From an uncultured Alphaproteobacteria bacterium (GTDB taxonomy: Bacteria > Pseudomonadota > Alphaproteobacteria > Rhodobacterales > Rhodobacteraceae), in contig CACIAQ010000006.1 of NCBI GenBank assembly GCA_902584635.1, positions 1-64,000 on the forward strand: a stretch of 64,000 nucleotides of DNA. The letters run 5' to 3'. Each line of letters begins with the position of its first letter. Within the stretch, counting starts at the first letter, position 1. Positions 55,087-64,000 of this stretch are shown here, in pieces. Below the pieces are notes generated by a model that was given only the letters and a program-made list of their open reading frames with translations, did no database searches and was not told the DNA's origin. The translations under genes were made by a program, and so were the position numbers.

Positions 55087-55770
55087 ATGTACGAATATAG
55101 TGGAAGAGCTTTAGTATTTGGTGCTAGTGGTGGTATAGGTCAAGCGTTTAGCCGGTTCCTAAAGGATAAGCTTGGTTCAGAAAATGTGGTAAATGTAAGC
55201 CGATCCATTGATGGGTTTGAGATTTCAGATGAAGAAAAAATATTAAAATTTTCTGAATCAATAGAAGGTTCATTCAATTTGATTATCAATGCAACAGGGG
55301 TTTTGCAAACTACTGAAGAGGGGCCTGAGAAAACGATTAATGTGGTTAAACAAAAATCAATGATTGATATGATGACAATTAATGCAATAGGGCCCGCCTT
55401 ATTATTAAAAAATTTTTCTAAAAAATTGGATAAGACAAAATTTAGTGTATTCGTTAATCTATCTGCCCGAGTGGGTTCCATAACGGATAATAGACTTGGG
55501 GGTTGGATTTCCTATAGGTCATCTAAAGCTGCTCTAAATCAAATCATTAAGACTTCTTCTATAGAGATAAATAGGAGAAATAAAAATGCTATTTGTGTGG
55601 GCCTTCATCCGGGTACAGTTAAAACAAGGTTTACAGAAAAATTTCAAAATACTACTGAAACCATTTCGCCAGACGAGTCTGTTGAGATGATGATGAAAGT
55701 TGTTGAAAACCTTTCTGTGGATGACAATGGGTATTGTTTTGCCTATGATGGAAAGGTAATTCCCGCTTGA
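55087..55770 (+). CDS. Short-chain dehydrogenase, C-factor-like
   Basis: A 227 aa SDR. Nucleotide loop GASGGIGQ is at about 12–19, NATG near 72, and the catalytic Ser, Tyr and Lys lie in NLSARVG and SYRSSKAA. The closest group I can name is the C-factor/CsgA-like SDRs, whose substrate is uncertain. It starts 10 bases after the HIT gene. The context does not point to a pathway. Confidence 0.85.
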   Translation: MYEYSGRALVFGASGGIGQAFSRFLKDKLGSENVVNVSRSIDGFEISDEEKILKFSESIEGSFNLIINATGVLQTTEEGPEKTINVVKQKSMIDMMTINAIGPALLLKNFSKKLDKTKFSVFVNLSARVGSITDNRLGGWISYRSSKAALNQIIKTSSIEINRRNKNAICVGLHPGTVKTRFTEKFQNTTETISPDESVEMMMKVVENLSVDDNGYCFAYDGKVIPA

Positions 55771-55838
55771 ACTTTCCATTTTTACTTTCAGTTTTAGAAC
55801 TTTCACCGCTTCTTTATTAATTGAAAGGTTGTTTATAG

Positions 55839-56708
55839 TTGATAAGTGAAAACACTAAGGGAGCATTTTTAATCTCTCTCGCAGCTGCTTGCTATGTAAT
55901 GAGTGATATTTTCATGAAATTTCTCTCATCTGAAATATCAATGTTTCAAATAACCTTTTTAAGAGGACTGTTAGTAACCTTCTTTCTTTTTTCTTACTGT
56001 TATATGAGTGAGGCATCTTTTTTTATAAAAGAATGGAGAAACCGAATTGTAATAACAATTAGATCAATTTTAGAAGTTATCATGACATATGCATTTCTGG
56101 CAGCTCTGTTCAACATGAATGTAGCCAATGCTAATGCTATTCTTCAATTAATTCCTCTCATGGTTCTGTTGGGATCATTCATTTTTTTACGACATTCACC
56201 AAAGACATACGAATGGATTGCTGTCTTGGTTGGATGTTTTGGTGCAGTTATAATTATTCGCCCGGGAGCATCGGATTTTAACTTCTTTACAATTCATGCA
56301 TTAGTTGCAGTTTTTTGTTTGTCAGCACGTGATCTATTAACTGTAAGATTGAATAAAAATATACCATCAAATATCGTAGCTTTTTATAGCGCACTAATGC
56401 TGACCATCGTTAGCTTTTTATTAAGTAAAGACACCCATCTTTTTGGAAAAGTAGATAATTCTTTATTTATAGTTTATACAGCTATATTTGTTTCTATCGG
56501 TTATACAGCCTCGGTTTCTGCCATGAGATATGGTGAAGTAACATTTGTTTCTCCATTTAGATATACTGCCTTACTATGGGCTAGTGTCATGGGATTTATT
56601 TTTTTTGGTGAGATACCTAAATTTAGTACACTTTTTGGAGGATCTCTTATAATCCTTGCTGGAATCTTTATTTTTTACAAATCAAAAGACAATAAAAAAA
56701 CTATATAA
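55839..56708 (+). CDS. EamA/DMT-family transporter
   Basis: A 289 aa membrane protein with ten helices in two EamA repeats (about 8–135 and 150–285). Motifs such as FLRGLLVTFFLF and the repeat-end pattern with FFGEIPKF are typical. DMT transporters export amino acids, nucleobases or other metabolites; the substrate is unknown. The start is TTG; the next ATG would remove the first helix. It may belong to the same transcript as the TfoX-N and LysE genes that follow. Confidence 0.88.
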   Translation: MISENTKGAFLISLAAACYVMSDIFMKFLSSEISMFQITFLRGLLVTFFLFSYCYMSEASFFIKEWRNRIVITIRSILEVIMTYAFLAALFNMNVANANAILQLIPLMVLLGSFIFLRHSPKTYEWIAVLVGCFGAVIIIRPGASDFNFFTIHALVAVFCLSARDLLTVRLNKNIPSNIVAFYSALMLTIVSFLLSKDTHLFGKVDNSLFIVYTAIFVSIGYTASVSAMRYGEVTFVSPFRYTALLWASVMGFIFFGEIPKFSTLFGGSLIILAGIFIFYKSKDNKKTI

Positions 56709-56729
56709 AAAATATTTATTAAGCTTTAG

Positions 56730-57077
56730 ATGTCAAACCAGGAAACTCTCGAACATATTTTGGATCTTTTAGATGACGAAGAAGGCATTTCATTTAAAAG
56801 AATGTTTGGTGGGTATGGACTATTTAAAAATGGGCTGGCTGTTGCACTGATCCTGCGCTCAGAAATTTTCATGAAAGTTGATCAATCAAATATAAATGAT
56901 TATAAGTCTGCCTTTTCAAAACCATTTACATATAAGAAAAATGGGAAGGATATATCCCTGTCAAATTGGTCAATTCCCTCTGAAATTTTAGAAGATAAAG
57001 ATTTATTTATTGAATGGTTTTTGAAGTCCTATAGGGTTGCTCTTGATAAAAAACTAGGAAAAAAAGTTGAGTATTGA
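56730..57077 (+). CDS. TfoX N-terminal-domain protein
   Basis: A 115 aa protein equal to a TfoX_N domain. The motifs are KRMFGGYGLF (about 23–32), EIFMKVDQSN (about 46–55) and PFTYKKNGK. Full TfoX/Sxy regulators of competence also have a C-terminal domain, which is absent here, so a competence role should not be assumed. It overlaps the LysE-family gene by 11 bases. Confidence 0.88.
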   Translation: MSNQETLEHILDLLDDEEGISFKRMFGGYGLFKNGLAVALILRSEIFMKVDQSNINDYKSAFSKPFTYKKNGKDISLSNWSIPSEILEDKDLFIEWFLKSYRVALDKKLGKKVEY

Positions 57078-57717
57078 AAGCTGGTTATATCTTATTCTAA
57101 TCTGCCTTATGGGAGCTTCTTCTCCAGGTCCTAGCTTGATAGTGATTTTACGTCACGCAGTTGCTGATGGTAGAGGCGCAGGCATTTACGCCGCAGTAGG
57201 TCATGGCTTAGGCATTTTTATATATGCACTCGTCTCAGCGATCGGTTTAAGTTTTATATTAAATAGTTCTCCAAAGATATTTTCGTTTGTCCAAATTTTA
57301 GGAGCATTATTCTTGTTGTGGATAGGCTTTCAAATACTCTGGGGAAGATTTTCAAAAAAAGACTTATCAAATTTTGGGGAATACAAAACATCGTCATCAG
57401 GCACTACATTAAATCATTTTAGAGATGGTTTTGGTATAGCAATTCTGAATCCAAAAATACTAGCTTTTTTCTCTTCTTTATTTAGTCAGTTTTTGTCGCC
57501 CGAGCAAAACTTTTCTATTCACATATTTATGGCAATTATCGCAGGGTTTATTGATATAAGTGTCTACGTTATCATTGTTTTTCTAGTAACTCTAAAAAGC
57601 TTGCTTAAATTTTATAAAGATAAGATATTCTTTGTGGAGGTTGCGTTTGGATTATTGTTAATCCTCTTGGGTTTTTCTATATTTGTAGTAAGCTTTAATC
57701 TTACTTATTTTGGTTAA
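57067..57717 (+). CDS. LysE/RhtB-family amino acid exporter
   Basis: A 216 aa protein with six helices. The N-terminal LMGASSPGPSLIVILRHAVADGR-type stretch (about 14–36) holds the family SPGP motif, and GALFLLWIGFQIL and LNPKILAFF follow as expected. It likely exports an amino acid or homoserine lactone-like compound. The TTG start lies inside the tfoX-like gene. The cyclase gene follows 4 bases after its stop. Confidence 0.9.
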   Translation: MSIESWLYLILICLMGASSPGPSLIVILRHAVADGRGAGIYAAVGHGLGIFIYALVSAIGLSFILNSSPKIFSFVQILGALFLLWIGFQILWGRFSKKDLSNFGEYKTSSSGTTLNHFRDGFGIAILNPKILAFFSSLFSQFLSPEQNFSIHIFMAIIAGFIDISVYVIIVFLVTLKSLLKFYKDKIFFVEVAFGLLLILLGFSIFVVSFNLTYFG

Positions 57718-57721
57718 AAAA

Positions 57722-59485
57722 ATGAATGAAAATAAAATTGATAGAAAAATTGCTGTTATTTTCGTAACAGATGTCGTTAGTTTCAGTAAGCTTATGGAGA
57801 AGAATGAGGACCAAACTCTTAAAAGTTTTAGGTCATGCAGGGAAATTCTAGATAATTTGTTTAAAGAGCATGGAGGCCGAATTTTTAATACAGCCGGAGA
57901 CTCGGTCCTTGCAGAATTTCAAAGTGCAGTTTCTGCAGTGGTTTGTGCATCTGAATTTCAAAAGTTAATTTCTGAACGAAATTCTAGTGTATCAGAAGAT
58001 AGCGAAATGCATTTTCGAATTGGTATAAATATGGGTGATGTTATAGTAGAAGGCGATAATCTTTATGGCGACGGAGTAAATGTTGCGGCGCGTTTAGAGG
58101 CACTTTCGCAACCTGGTGGGGTATGTTTATCAAAAAGCATACATGATTTTGTTAATCAAAAGACTGAGTTTTTGTTCAATGATATTGGTGAGCAACGAGT
58201 AAAAAATACAGATGTTCATGCGTTCGATCTAGCGCTTAATAATCTTGAAAAACGAGAGGCAAAAAAAGAAGAGAAACTTGATGATATGGATGATGGCGGC
58301 AAACCCCCAGCCATTGCCGTTCTTCCATTCAAAAATTTGAGTAATGATGAAGAGCAGGAGTATTTCGCGGATGGGATTACAGAGGATATAATTGCCAATC
58401 TTTCATTATGGAAAACATTTCCCGTTATCTCGCGGAATTCTAGTTTTTCTTTTAAAAACTCCACTGAGAAATCGGATGTAATCTCGAAAGCACTGGGAGC
58501 GAGGTATTTAGTTGAAGGGAGTGTAAGAAAAGCCGGAAACAAAGTTCGAATTACTGCACAGTTAACTTCAGCAGATGATGATAAACAAATTTGGTCAAAA
58601 AGATGGGATAGGTCGCTTGAAGACATTTTTGAAGTTCAAGATGAAGTATCACGAGATGTAGCTGCACTAATTTCTCCTGCTTTAAAGGACCAGGAGCATG
58701 TAAAGCTAAGCACTAAAGGGAAGAAAAACTTTGGTGCTTGGGATGAATATCTTCAAGGCCTAAACATATATAACACAGAAAATTTTGCTGGATCAACATC
58801 AGGTGATAAGGTTATTGAACACTGTAAGAGAGCAATAGAGCTTGATGCAAATTTTTGTGACGCCTACGTTCTTTATTGTAATGTACTGCAAGGAATGATT
58901 TATAGTCATGAGCATCAAGATAAACGAGAAGAAAACACTAAGCTCTTTCATCAAATGGCGCAAAAAGCAGTTGATACCGACCCTGAAAATCCCGACGCCA
59001 TGTCATCATTAAGCATGTCTTATAGCATAAAAAAAGATCTGAATAAGAGGCTTGAGACAGCTGAAAAGGCATTGGAATTGAACCCAAGCCATCCGCGCTC
59101 CAATTTTTCTTATGGTCAAGCCTTAACAAATTTTGGAAGGAATGAAGAAGCCTTGACCTATGTTAATAAAGCAATTGAGATGGACCCTCAATCTAAAAAA
59201 AATTATGAAGGGTTCTTCCCTCTTTTGTATATTGCTCTGAAAGACTGGGAAAATGCAATAACATGGCTGAACACAGCTCATGAGCGAGGTCCACATTCTA
59301 GATACTTTGGCTGGAAGGCTGCGGTATATGGAAAAATGAATGACTTAGAATCTGCCAAAGAAAATCTAAACTCTTTTCTTAAAGAACGACCTGAGATTAA
59401 AACTTTAGAGGATTATGAAAAGGTTGCACCAACTATAATAAAAGATACGCTATTAGAAGGCTTGAAAATAGCTGGATTAAAATAA
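57722..59485 (+). CDS. Class III nucleotidyl cyclase with TolB-like and TPR domains
   Basis: A 587 aa soluble protein. The cyclase domain (about 5–180) has metal site FVTDVVSFSKLM, GGRIFNTAGDSVLAEF and the catalytic YGDGVNVAARLE. The residue that is often Lys in adenylyl cyclases is Asn (FNTAGDS), so activity and substrate are uncertain. Then a TolB/FlgO-like domain (AIAVLPFKNLSNDEEQEYF … LVEGSVRKAG, about 195–330) and several TPR repeats to the end. This layout is common in alphaproteobacteria. The frame opens at a TTG (57710); the ATG at 57722 is after the LysE stop. Confidence 0.88.
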   Translation: MNENKIDRKIAVIFVTDVVSFSKLMEKNEDQTLKSFRSCREILDNLFKEHGGRIFNTAGDSVLAEFQSAVSAVVCASEFQKLISERNSSVSEDSEMHFRIGINMGDVIVEGDNLYGDGVNVAARLEALSQPGGVCLSKSIHDFVNQKTEFLFNDIGEQRVKNTDVHAFDLALNNLEKREAKKEEKLDDMDDGGKPPAIAVLPFKNLSNDEEQEYFADGITEDIIANLSLWKTFPVISRNSSFSFKNSTEKSDVISKALGARYLVEGSVRKAGNKVRITAQLTSADDDKQIWSKRWDRSLEDIFEVQDEVSRDVAALISPALKDQEHVKLSTKGKKNFGAWDEYLQGLNIYNTENFAGSTSGDKVIEHCKRAIELDANFCDAYVLYCNVLQGMIYSHEHQDKREENTKLFHQMAQKAVDTDPENPDAMSSLSMSYSIKKDLNKRLETAEKALELNPSHPRSNFSYGQALTNFGRNEEALTYVNKAIEMDPQSKKNYEGFFPLLYIALKDWENAITWLNTAHERGPHSRYFGWKAAVYGKMNDLESAKENLNSFLKERPEIKTLEDYEKVAPTIIKDTLLEGLKIAGLK

Positions 59486-59520
59486 GATCTATCTTTTTAA
59501 CTTAAAATGAGGAGACGGTG

Positions 59521-60630
59521 ATGAAAACTAAAGCAGCTGTTGCATTTGAAGCTTCTAAGCCTTTAGAAATCATAGAATTAGATTTAGAGGGCCCAAAAGA
59601 GGGTGAGGTTCTCGTAGAGATAAAGGCGTCTGGCATTTGCCATACTGATGCTTACACTCTATCTGGAGCAGATCCTGAAGGAATATTTCCATCTGTATTA
59701 GGACATGAAGGAGCTGGGGTTGTTGTTGATGTTGGAAAAAATGTCACCTCTGTATCTGTTGGTGATCACGTCATTCCCTTATATACCCCTGAATGTAGAG
59801 AATGTGAATATTGCCTTAATCCTAAAACAAATCTTTGTCAGGCAATACGGACTACCCAAGGTCAGGGTTTAATGCCCGACGGAACAAGCCGCTTTAGTTA
59901 TAAAGGTAAGCCTATCTTTCATTATATGGGTACCTCTACTTTTTCTCAATTTACAGTTATGCCCGACATAGCGGTTGCTAAAATTTCTAAAAGTGCCCCT
60001 TTTGAGAAAGTTTGTTACGTAGGCTGTGGCGTTACAACTGGAATTGGTGCAGTAATTAATACTGCGAAAGCTGAAGCTGGATGTAGAGCAGTGGTGTTCG
60101 GTTTAGGAGGTATTGGGCTAAATGTTATCCAGGGTCTGAAAATGATCGGCGCCGACATGATAGTCGGTGTGGATATTAATGCTTCTAAAGAGGAGTGGGG
60201 AAAACGTTTTGGAATGACAGACTTTGTCAATCCTTCCGAAGTAAAGGGTGATTTAGCCTCGCACCTTGTCGATCTGACTAAAGGAGGTGCCGATTACTCA
60301 TTTGAGTGTATAGGTAACATTAATATTATGAGGACAGCGCTTGAATGTGCACATAAAGGTTGGGGAGAAAGTATTATAATTGGTGTTGCAGGCTCTGGAG
60401 AGGAAATAAGTACGAGACCGTTTCAATTAGTTACAGGCAGAAGTTGGAGAGGGTCAGCATTCGGTGGGGCAAGAGGCCGAACAGATGTGCCGAAAATAGT
60501 TGATTGGTATATGGATGGAAAAATTGAGATTGATCCAATGATTACGCACGTTATTGACTTTGAAAGAATTAACGAGGGCTTTGATTTATTGCATGAAGGA
60601 AAATCTATAAGATCTGTGGTTACCTATTAA
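59521..60630 (+). CDS. frmA: Class III alcohol dehydrogenase, S-(hydroxymethyl)glutathione dehydrogenase
   Basis: A 369 aa zinc enzyme. The catalytic zinc ligands lie in SGICHTDAYTLSG and GHEGAG with a later Cys in VGCGVTTG; the structural zinc uses CRECEYCLNPKTNLC. The NAD loop is GLGGIGLN. The GTTGIGAV-type segment and overall match fit class III enzymes that oxidise the formaldehyde–glutathione adduct. GAGGAG precedes the ATG. The usual partner, S-formylglutathione hydrolase, is not in this window. It converges with the second EamA gene with no gap. Confidence 0.94.
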   Translation: MKTKAAVAFEASKPLEIIELDLEGPKEGEVLVEIKASGICHTDAYTLSGADPEGIFPSVLGHEGAGVVVDVGKNVTSVSVGDHVIPLYTPECRECEYCLNPKTNLCQAIRTTQGQGLMPDGTSRFSYKGKPIFHYMGTSTFSQFTVMPDIAVAKISKSAPFEKVCYVGCGVTTGIGAVINTAKAEAGCRAVVFGLGGIGLNVIQGLKMIGADMIVGVDINASKEEWGKRFGMTDFVNPSEVKGDLASHLVDLTKGGADYSFECIGNINIMRTALECAHKGWGESIIIGVAGSGEEISTRPFQLVTGRSWRGSAFGGARGRTDVPKIVDWYMDGKIEIDPMITHVIDFERINEGFDLLHEGKSIRSVVTY

Positions 60631-61524
60631 CTATTTTTGTATGTCTGATATTTTTATATAAGCAATGATAGAAATCGTTACAATTAGAGCACCTATAATC
60701 ATCTGAAGAGATGGCTGCTCATCTATTGCGAGCCATACCCAAAATGATCCCAATACCAACTCTAGTAGCATTATCAAGCTAACAGTAGAAGCTCTTGTAT
60801 ATTTCGGCGCTATGAGTAATAAAGCAAAGGAAAAGGGTAAAATGATTATCCCCATCGCTATAACACTAAAGGGTGCCGAGAAGTTTAGATTCGGTTCGTT
60901 TGATAGGTAAAAACAAAAGACTCCGCTTATTATACACCCAATAGCCGTTGCAGGCATGACAGATAAATTTGGATATTTTCTGACCATTGTAAACGTGAAA
61001 GAAATACCCAAAGCAGAAATTAATCCATATGAAGCGCCTAGAATGACGGAACCATCAGGTGCATTTTCAGCAGTATCTGATCCACTAACGGCAAAAGAAA
61101 TGCCACACACAGCAAAAATCAATATTAACCATGAAATTAGGTTTTGTTGCTCATTCAAAAAGAAAACTGATAACAAGGCTGTTAAAAGGGGCATCGTCGC
61201 TAGCGCAGTCAAAACAACAATGACAGAAGTTTCACTTACACCAAGAGTAAAACTTACTGAATTAACGGCCATCGCTGCAATAATTAGTACCCCAGGAATA
61301 GAAAGTGTTGTTAGTATCTCACTTTTGTGTCCTTTTCTTCTTGAAAAAAACCAGATGAAAAAGAGAGTAGTACCCATCAGCACACCTCTCCATCCTCCTA
61401 ATTGCCATTTTTCAAGTTCTGATAGTCTCATAAATAGAGTATCTGGTGTTAACAAGAGAACGCCGAAAACGGCAAGTGCTATGCCTTTAGATTTATCGTC
61501 TAAAATATTGAATTTGTTCATCAT
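60631..61524 (-). CDS. EamA/DMT-family transporter
   Basis: A 297 aa membrane protein with ten helices in two EamA repeats. It begins NKFNILDDKSKGIALAVFG and has RGVLMGTTLFF (about 46–56), while LIMLLELVLGSFWVWLAI (about 250–267) lies in the second repeat. It is a different sequence from the EamA gene at 55839. The substrate is unknown. It is divergent from the photolyase gene across 105 bases. Confidence 0.88.
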   Translation of the reverse strand: MMNKFNILDDKSKGIALAVFGVLLLTPDTLFMRLSELEKWQLGGWRGVLMGTTLFFIWFFSRRKGHKSEILTTLSIPGVLIIAAMAVNSVSFTLGVSETSVIVVLTALATMPLLTALLSVFFLNEQQNLISWLILIFAVCGISFAVSGSDTAENAPDGSVILGASYGLISALGISFTFTMVRKYPNLSVMPATAIGCIISGVFCFYLSNEPNLNFSAPFSVIAMGIIILPFSFALLLIAPKYTRASTVSLIMLLELVLGSFWVWLAIDEQPSLQMIIGALIVTISIIAYIKISDIQK

Positions 61525-61629
61525 TAATTATTTTTGAGAAAAAATGTAAAACTCTCTGCTTATCCTAATCCTTAAAAAAAACCATTAAGAAAAACTTTAA
61601 AACAATCATTAACAGACTATTTCTCCTAT

Positions 61630-63126
61630 ATGAAGAATTTGTTTGTGATTTTAGGTAATCAGCTTTTTCATCCAAAATTGTTGAAGGAAAAAGGTTGCAC
61701 CGATGTATTTATGGCTGAGGACTTTGGTCTGTGCACATATGTGAAGCACCATAAGTTAAAGATCTATTTTTTTCTATGCTCCATGAGAGAATATGCAGAT
61801 GAACTGAGAACAGCTGGTATCAATGTTCATTATTTTAAATTGAGTGAAAGGGATGAAAACCAGACCTATGCAGAATTGCTTTGTTCTTTTTTGAGAGAGA
61901 AGAAGGTAGCTAATTTAAATCTATTTGAGATAGAGGATAAGTCATTCGAGTTGCCTTTTCTTAAAGTACTCGCTAACGCAGGCATCACGTACTCTATCAT
62001 GGACTCACCTATGTTTATGTTTTCAAGAAAGGATTTTTCTGATTTTCATAAAGGATTGAAACAATTTAGGATGAATTCGTTTTATATATTTGGAAGGAAA
62101 AAATTTAATATATTACTGGATAATGATCAAAAACCAGTAGGTGGTAAGTGGTCATATGATGCTGAAAATAGAAAAAAAATTCCAACAAATACGGTAATTC
62201 CTGAGCTCCCCAAATACAAAATCTCTGCGTATCATAAAAGTGTCTCTAGGTTAATAAAACAACACTTTTCCCATCATCCAGGAGAACTTAATGAAATTTG
62301 GTTTCCTGTTCGAAGAAAGGATGTCTCCATTCAACTTGAAACGTTTTTAGAGGAAAGATTAAATTGTTTTGGAGTTTATGAAGATGCTTTAGTTGAGGGT
62401 AAAAACTTCTTATTTCATAGTTGTTTGAGTTTGTTACTCAATATTGGATTAATCACTCCTGATGAAATAGTAGAAAAAACCTTTGAAGTGTATGAAAAAC
62501 ATCAGCTTCCGCTCAACTCGGTCGAAGGTTTTTTGAGACAAATAATTGGTTGGAGAGAGTTTATTAGAGGGATTTATCAAGAAAAAGGAGATTTTCAAAC
62601 TAAATCAAACTTTTTTAAACACAGCAGATCGTTAGCATCTAGTTGGTATCAGGGAACAACAGGAATTCTGCCTTTAGATGACTCTATCAATAAAGCAATA
62701 AGAGATGGTTATAATCATCATATACCACGCCTAATGGTAATCAGTAACATTATGAACCTCTGCGAAATAAATCCAAAATATATCTATAACTGGTTTATGG
62801 AAATGTATATTGACTCGTCCGATTGGGTAATGGTGCCAAATGTGTTCGGGATGGCTACTTACTCAGATGGAGGTTTGATGTCGACTAAACCTTACACCTG
62901 TGGATCCAACTACATTTTAAAGATGAGTAATTATAAACGGGGTGATTGGTGTGATACTTTAGACGGCTTATATTGGCGTTTTATTGAAAAGCATATTGAT
63001 TTTTATAAATCTAATCCAAGATTGTCTTTTATTCATAAAACATTGGAGAGAATGTCTTCCGAAAGAAAGCTTCATATTTTTGAGAAGGCAAAATTATTTA
63101 TTGAGAATAATACCCATGAAGGATGA
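61630..63126 (+). CDS. Photolyase/cryptochrome of the FeS-BCP branch, without iron–sulphur ligands
   Basis: A 498 aa flavoprotein of the prokaryotic cryptochrome and (6-4) photolyase branch. N-terminal antenna domain ([11 protein letters not shown] near 5; about 1–130) and helical FAD domain with [10 protein letters not shown] (308–317), [11 protein letters not shown] (360–370) and [12 protein letters not shown] (411–422). PhrB-type enzymes bind a 4Fe-4S cluster with four Cys. Here the SDYCxxC motif reads SNYKRGD (433–439), no Cys precedes HHIPRLM nearby, and only C441 lies near the last ligand, so a cluster is unlikely. It probably repairs UV damage or senses light. A DUF2256 gene overlaps its end. 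Confidence 0.88.
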   Translation: MKNLFVILGNQLFHPKLLKEKGCTDVFMAEDFGLCTYVKHHKLKIYFFLCSMREYADELRTAGINVHYFKLSERDENQTYAELLCSFLREKKVANLNLFEIEDKSFELPFLKVLANAGITYSIMDSPMFMFSRKDFSDFHKGLKQFRMNSFYIFGRKKFNILLDNDQKPVGGKWSYDAENRKKIPTNTVIPELPKYKISAYHKSVSRLIKQHFSHHPGELNEIWFPVRRKDVSIQLETFLEERLNCFGVYEDALVEGKNFLFHSCLSLLLNIGLITPDEIVEKTFEVYEKHQLPLNSVEGFLRQIIGWREFIRGIYQEKGDFQTKSNFFKHSRSLASSWYQGTTGILPLDDSINKAIRDGYNHHIPRLMVISNIMNLCEINPKYIYNWFMEMYIDSSDWVMVPNVFGMATYSDGGLMSTKPYTCGSNYILKMSNYKRGDWCDTLDGLYWRFIEKHIDFYKSNPRLSFIHKTLERMSSERKLHIFEKAKLFIENNTHEG

Positions 63127-63244
63127 AAAAGTTTGTAAAGTCTGCAAAAAACCTTTTACCTGGCGAAAAAAATGGAAGAAAGACTGGGAGCAAGTTCTCT
63201 ATTGTAGTGAGCGCTGTAGAAGAAATAAAAATAAAGTGAAATGA
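63116..63244 (+). CDS. DUF2256 small zinc-ribbon-like protein
   Basis: A 42 aa protein with four cysteines in two pairs (CKVC at 7–10, C30 and C34 in YCSERC) and a basic WRKKWKKDW centre, the DUF2256 pattern. The ATG overlaps the photolyase gene by 11 bases. DUF2256 genes often travel beside photolyase-family genes in bacteria; the function is unknown. The Cys pairs suggest zinc binding. Confidence 0.88.
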   Translation: MKDEKVCKVCKKPFTWRKKWKKDWEQVLYCSERCRRNKNKVK

Positions 63245-63276
63245 AATATTTCCTATACGCTTTGATGAGCCTTTAT

Positions 63277-64000
63277 TTATTTTTTTTCATATAGTTTCTG
63301 TGTAAACAAAAGGAAAAAGGTTAAAATAGCGCAAATAGAGAGTGTCATAATAACCACGATCGGTGTTCCGTCAAAAAATGTTGATGCTGAGCCACTAACT
63401 ATCAGTGCGATAAATGTGGATAATGCCCCAATAACAGACGACGCATACCCAGCAATGTGTCCAAAGGGATTTATAGCTAAAGCATTTAAGTTGCCAAAAA
63501 TAAAGCCAAAAAAAGAAAAACTCACCATTATAAAGATAGAGAACCACGTTAAGTTAAACGAGAGGTTATTGCTCTGGTATATAAGATTAATTGACGTCCA
63601 GATCATTAATAGTAAAGAAAAAGTTTTAGCGAGCTTAACTGCACTAAATTGCCCTACATATCTTGAGTTTAAATATGACGATAGACCAAGCATGGAAGCA
63701 ATAAGTGCAAAATATAAGGGAAATTTAAATCCAACGTCAAAATAATTAAAATAGAGCGGTTGGCATATGTTTATAAAAGTAAGTAAGCCTCCTAGGAGAA
63801 GGCCTAAACATGTTATATAAATCATTGAAGTTAAATTGCTTAAAACCTCTTTAAAGTGTTTTATAATAGCGAAGAGACTTATCCTCCTCTTTTCCTTCAA
63901 GGTTTCTTCAACATTAACTAAAAGAAAGCTTGTCGTTATAAGCGAAAACAAGATAAAAAACACGATGATATATTTCCAATAAAAGAAAAATAAAATGCCT
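63277..64000 (-). CDS. Bcr/CflA-type MFS transporter, C-terminal part
   Basis: The minus-strand frame stays open to the window edge, so the gene is cut at its 5' end; at least 241 residues are seen. It has about seven helices. The segment ending VNVEETLKEKRR resembles the central loop (PETL) of Bcr/CflA drug exporters, and GNLNALAINPFGHIAGYASSV matches their conserved second-half motif. It likely exports a drug-like or small metabolite. It converges with the DUF2256 gene across 32 bases. Confidence 0.85.
   Translation of the reverse strand, partial: GILFFFYWKYIIVFFILFSLITTSFLLVNVEETLKEKRRISLFAIIKHFKEVLSNLTSMIYITCLGLLLGGLLTFINICQPLYFNYFDVGFKFPLYFALIASMLGLSSYLNSRYVGQFSAVKLAKTFSLLLMIWTSINLIYQSNNLSFNLTWFSIFIMVSFSFFGFIFGNLNALAINPFGHIAGYASSVIGALSTFIALIVSGSASTFFDGTPIVVIMTLSICAILTFFLLFTQKLYEKK

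Noticed and set aside
56730-57077. Competence regulator TfoX
   Set aside because: Only the N-terminal domain is present and no competence genes are nearby; annotated as TfoX_N protein only.
60956-61537. 193 aa plus-strand frame opposite the EamA gene
   Set aside because: It mirrors the membrane-protein codons of the minus-strand EamA gene and has no recognisable domain.
1-64000. tRNA genes, CRISPR arrays and rRNA
   Set aside because: I looked through the gaps between genes and saw no cloverleaf, regularly spaced repeat or rRNA-like sequence; a tRNAscan run would be the decisive check.

Overview
The window looks like a chromosomal segment of an AT-rich, probably marine alphaproteobacterium. 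This is inferred from gene content and order, not from a phylogenetic marker. Pointers are NDUFA12 beside an MlaD-type gene, the series lipA–ratA–pncC–pgpA–ispF–ispD–ntrB–ntrC–ntrY–ntrX–trkA–hfq–hflX, an NtrC and NtrX that both lack the GAFTGA loop (as in Rhodobacter capsulatus NtrC), a bactofilin, TRAP and YejABEF transporters and class III alcohol dehydrogenase. The receiver domain of NtrC and the style of the integrase remnants are closest to what I know from Rhodobacterales. Several conserved neighbourhoods have missing members, which suggests a streamlined genome. I saw no rRNA, tRNA or CRISPR array.

Region 1 (1–5724) is a genomic island. A decayed N-terminal piece of a tyrosine integrase (1–298) and a C-terminal piece with the HxxR, Trp and Tyr motifs (5428–5724) lie in the same orientation on either side of a visibly more GC-rich five-gene operon. 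The operon encodes a HAD–UbiA fusion, GtrA, a DprE1-like FAD oxidase, a DprE2-like SDR and a polytopic membrane protein, with every junction overlapping by 4 bases. The last four follow the order of mycobacterial Rv3789–Rv3792, so I infer a self-contained cassette that makes and uses a polyprenyl-phosphate D-arabinofuranose donor. This is the most notable system in the window.

Region 2 (5686–38043) is mostly housekeeping: MAPEG, DDAH-like and PaaI-like genes; tig–clpP–clpX; NDUFA12–mlaD; aat–accC–accB; rne; prfB; bactofilin; peroxiredoxin; an AsmA-like giant; queA–lpdA–lipA–ratA; pncC–pgpA–ispF–ispD; then the nitrogen two-component pairs NtrBC and NtrYX with trkA, hfq and hflX. A decayed YiiX/C92-type cysteine hydrolase fills 38024–38680.

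Region 3 (38697–48497) has tdk and then a catabolic cluster: a BKACE enzyme facing two extradiol-type VOC proteins, a fumarylacetoacetase-family hydrolase, two MhpA-like FAD hydroxylases and a complete TRAP transporter. It looks like uptake and meta-cleavage of an unidentified aromatic acid. A strong terminator-like hairpin sits 30 bases after dctP, inside the start of dctQ.

Region 4 (48532–64000) holds a periplasmic rhodanese, a full yejABEF peptide importer followed by HIT, SDR, EamA, TfoX-N, LysE and a cyclase–TolB-like–TPR protein, then class III alcohol dehydrogenase, a second EamA protein, a photolyase-family protein without its iron–sulphur ligands paired with a tiny DUF2256 protein, and the C-terminal part of a Bcr/CflA-type MFS transporter that runs off the window edge.
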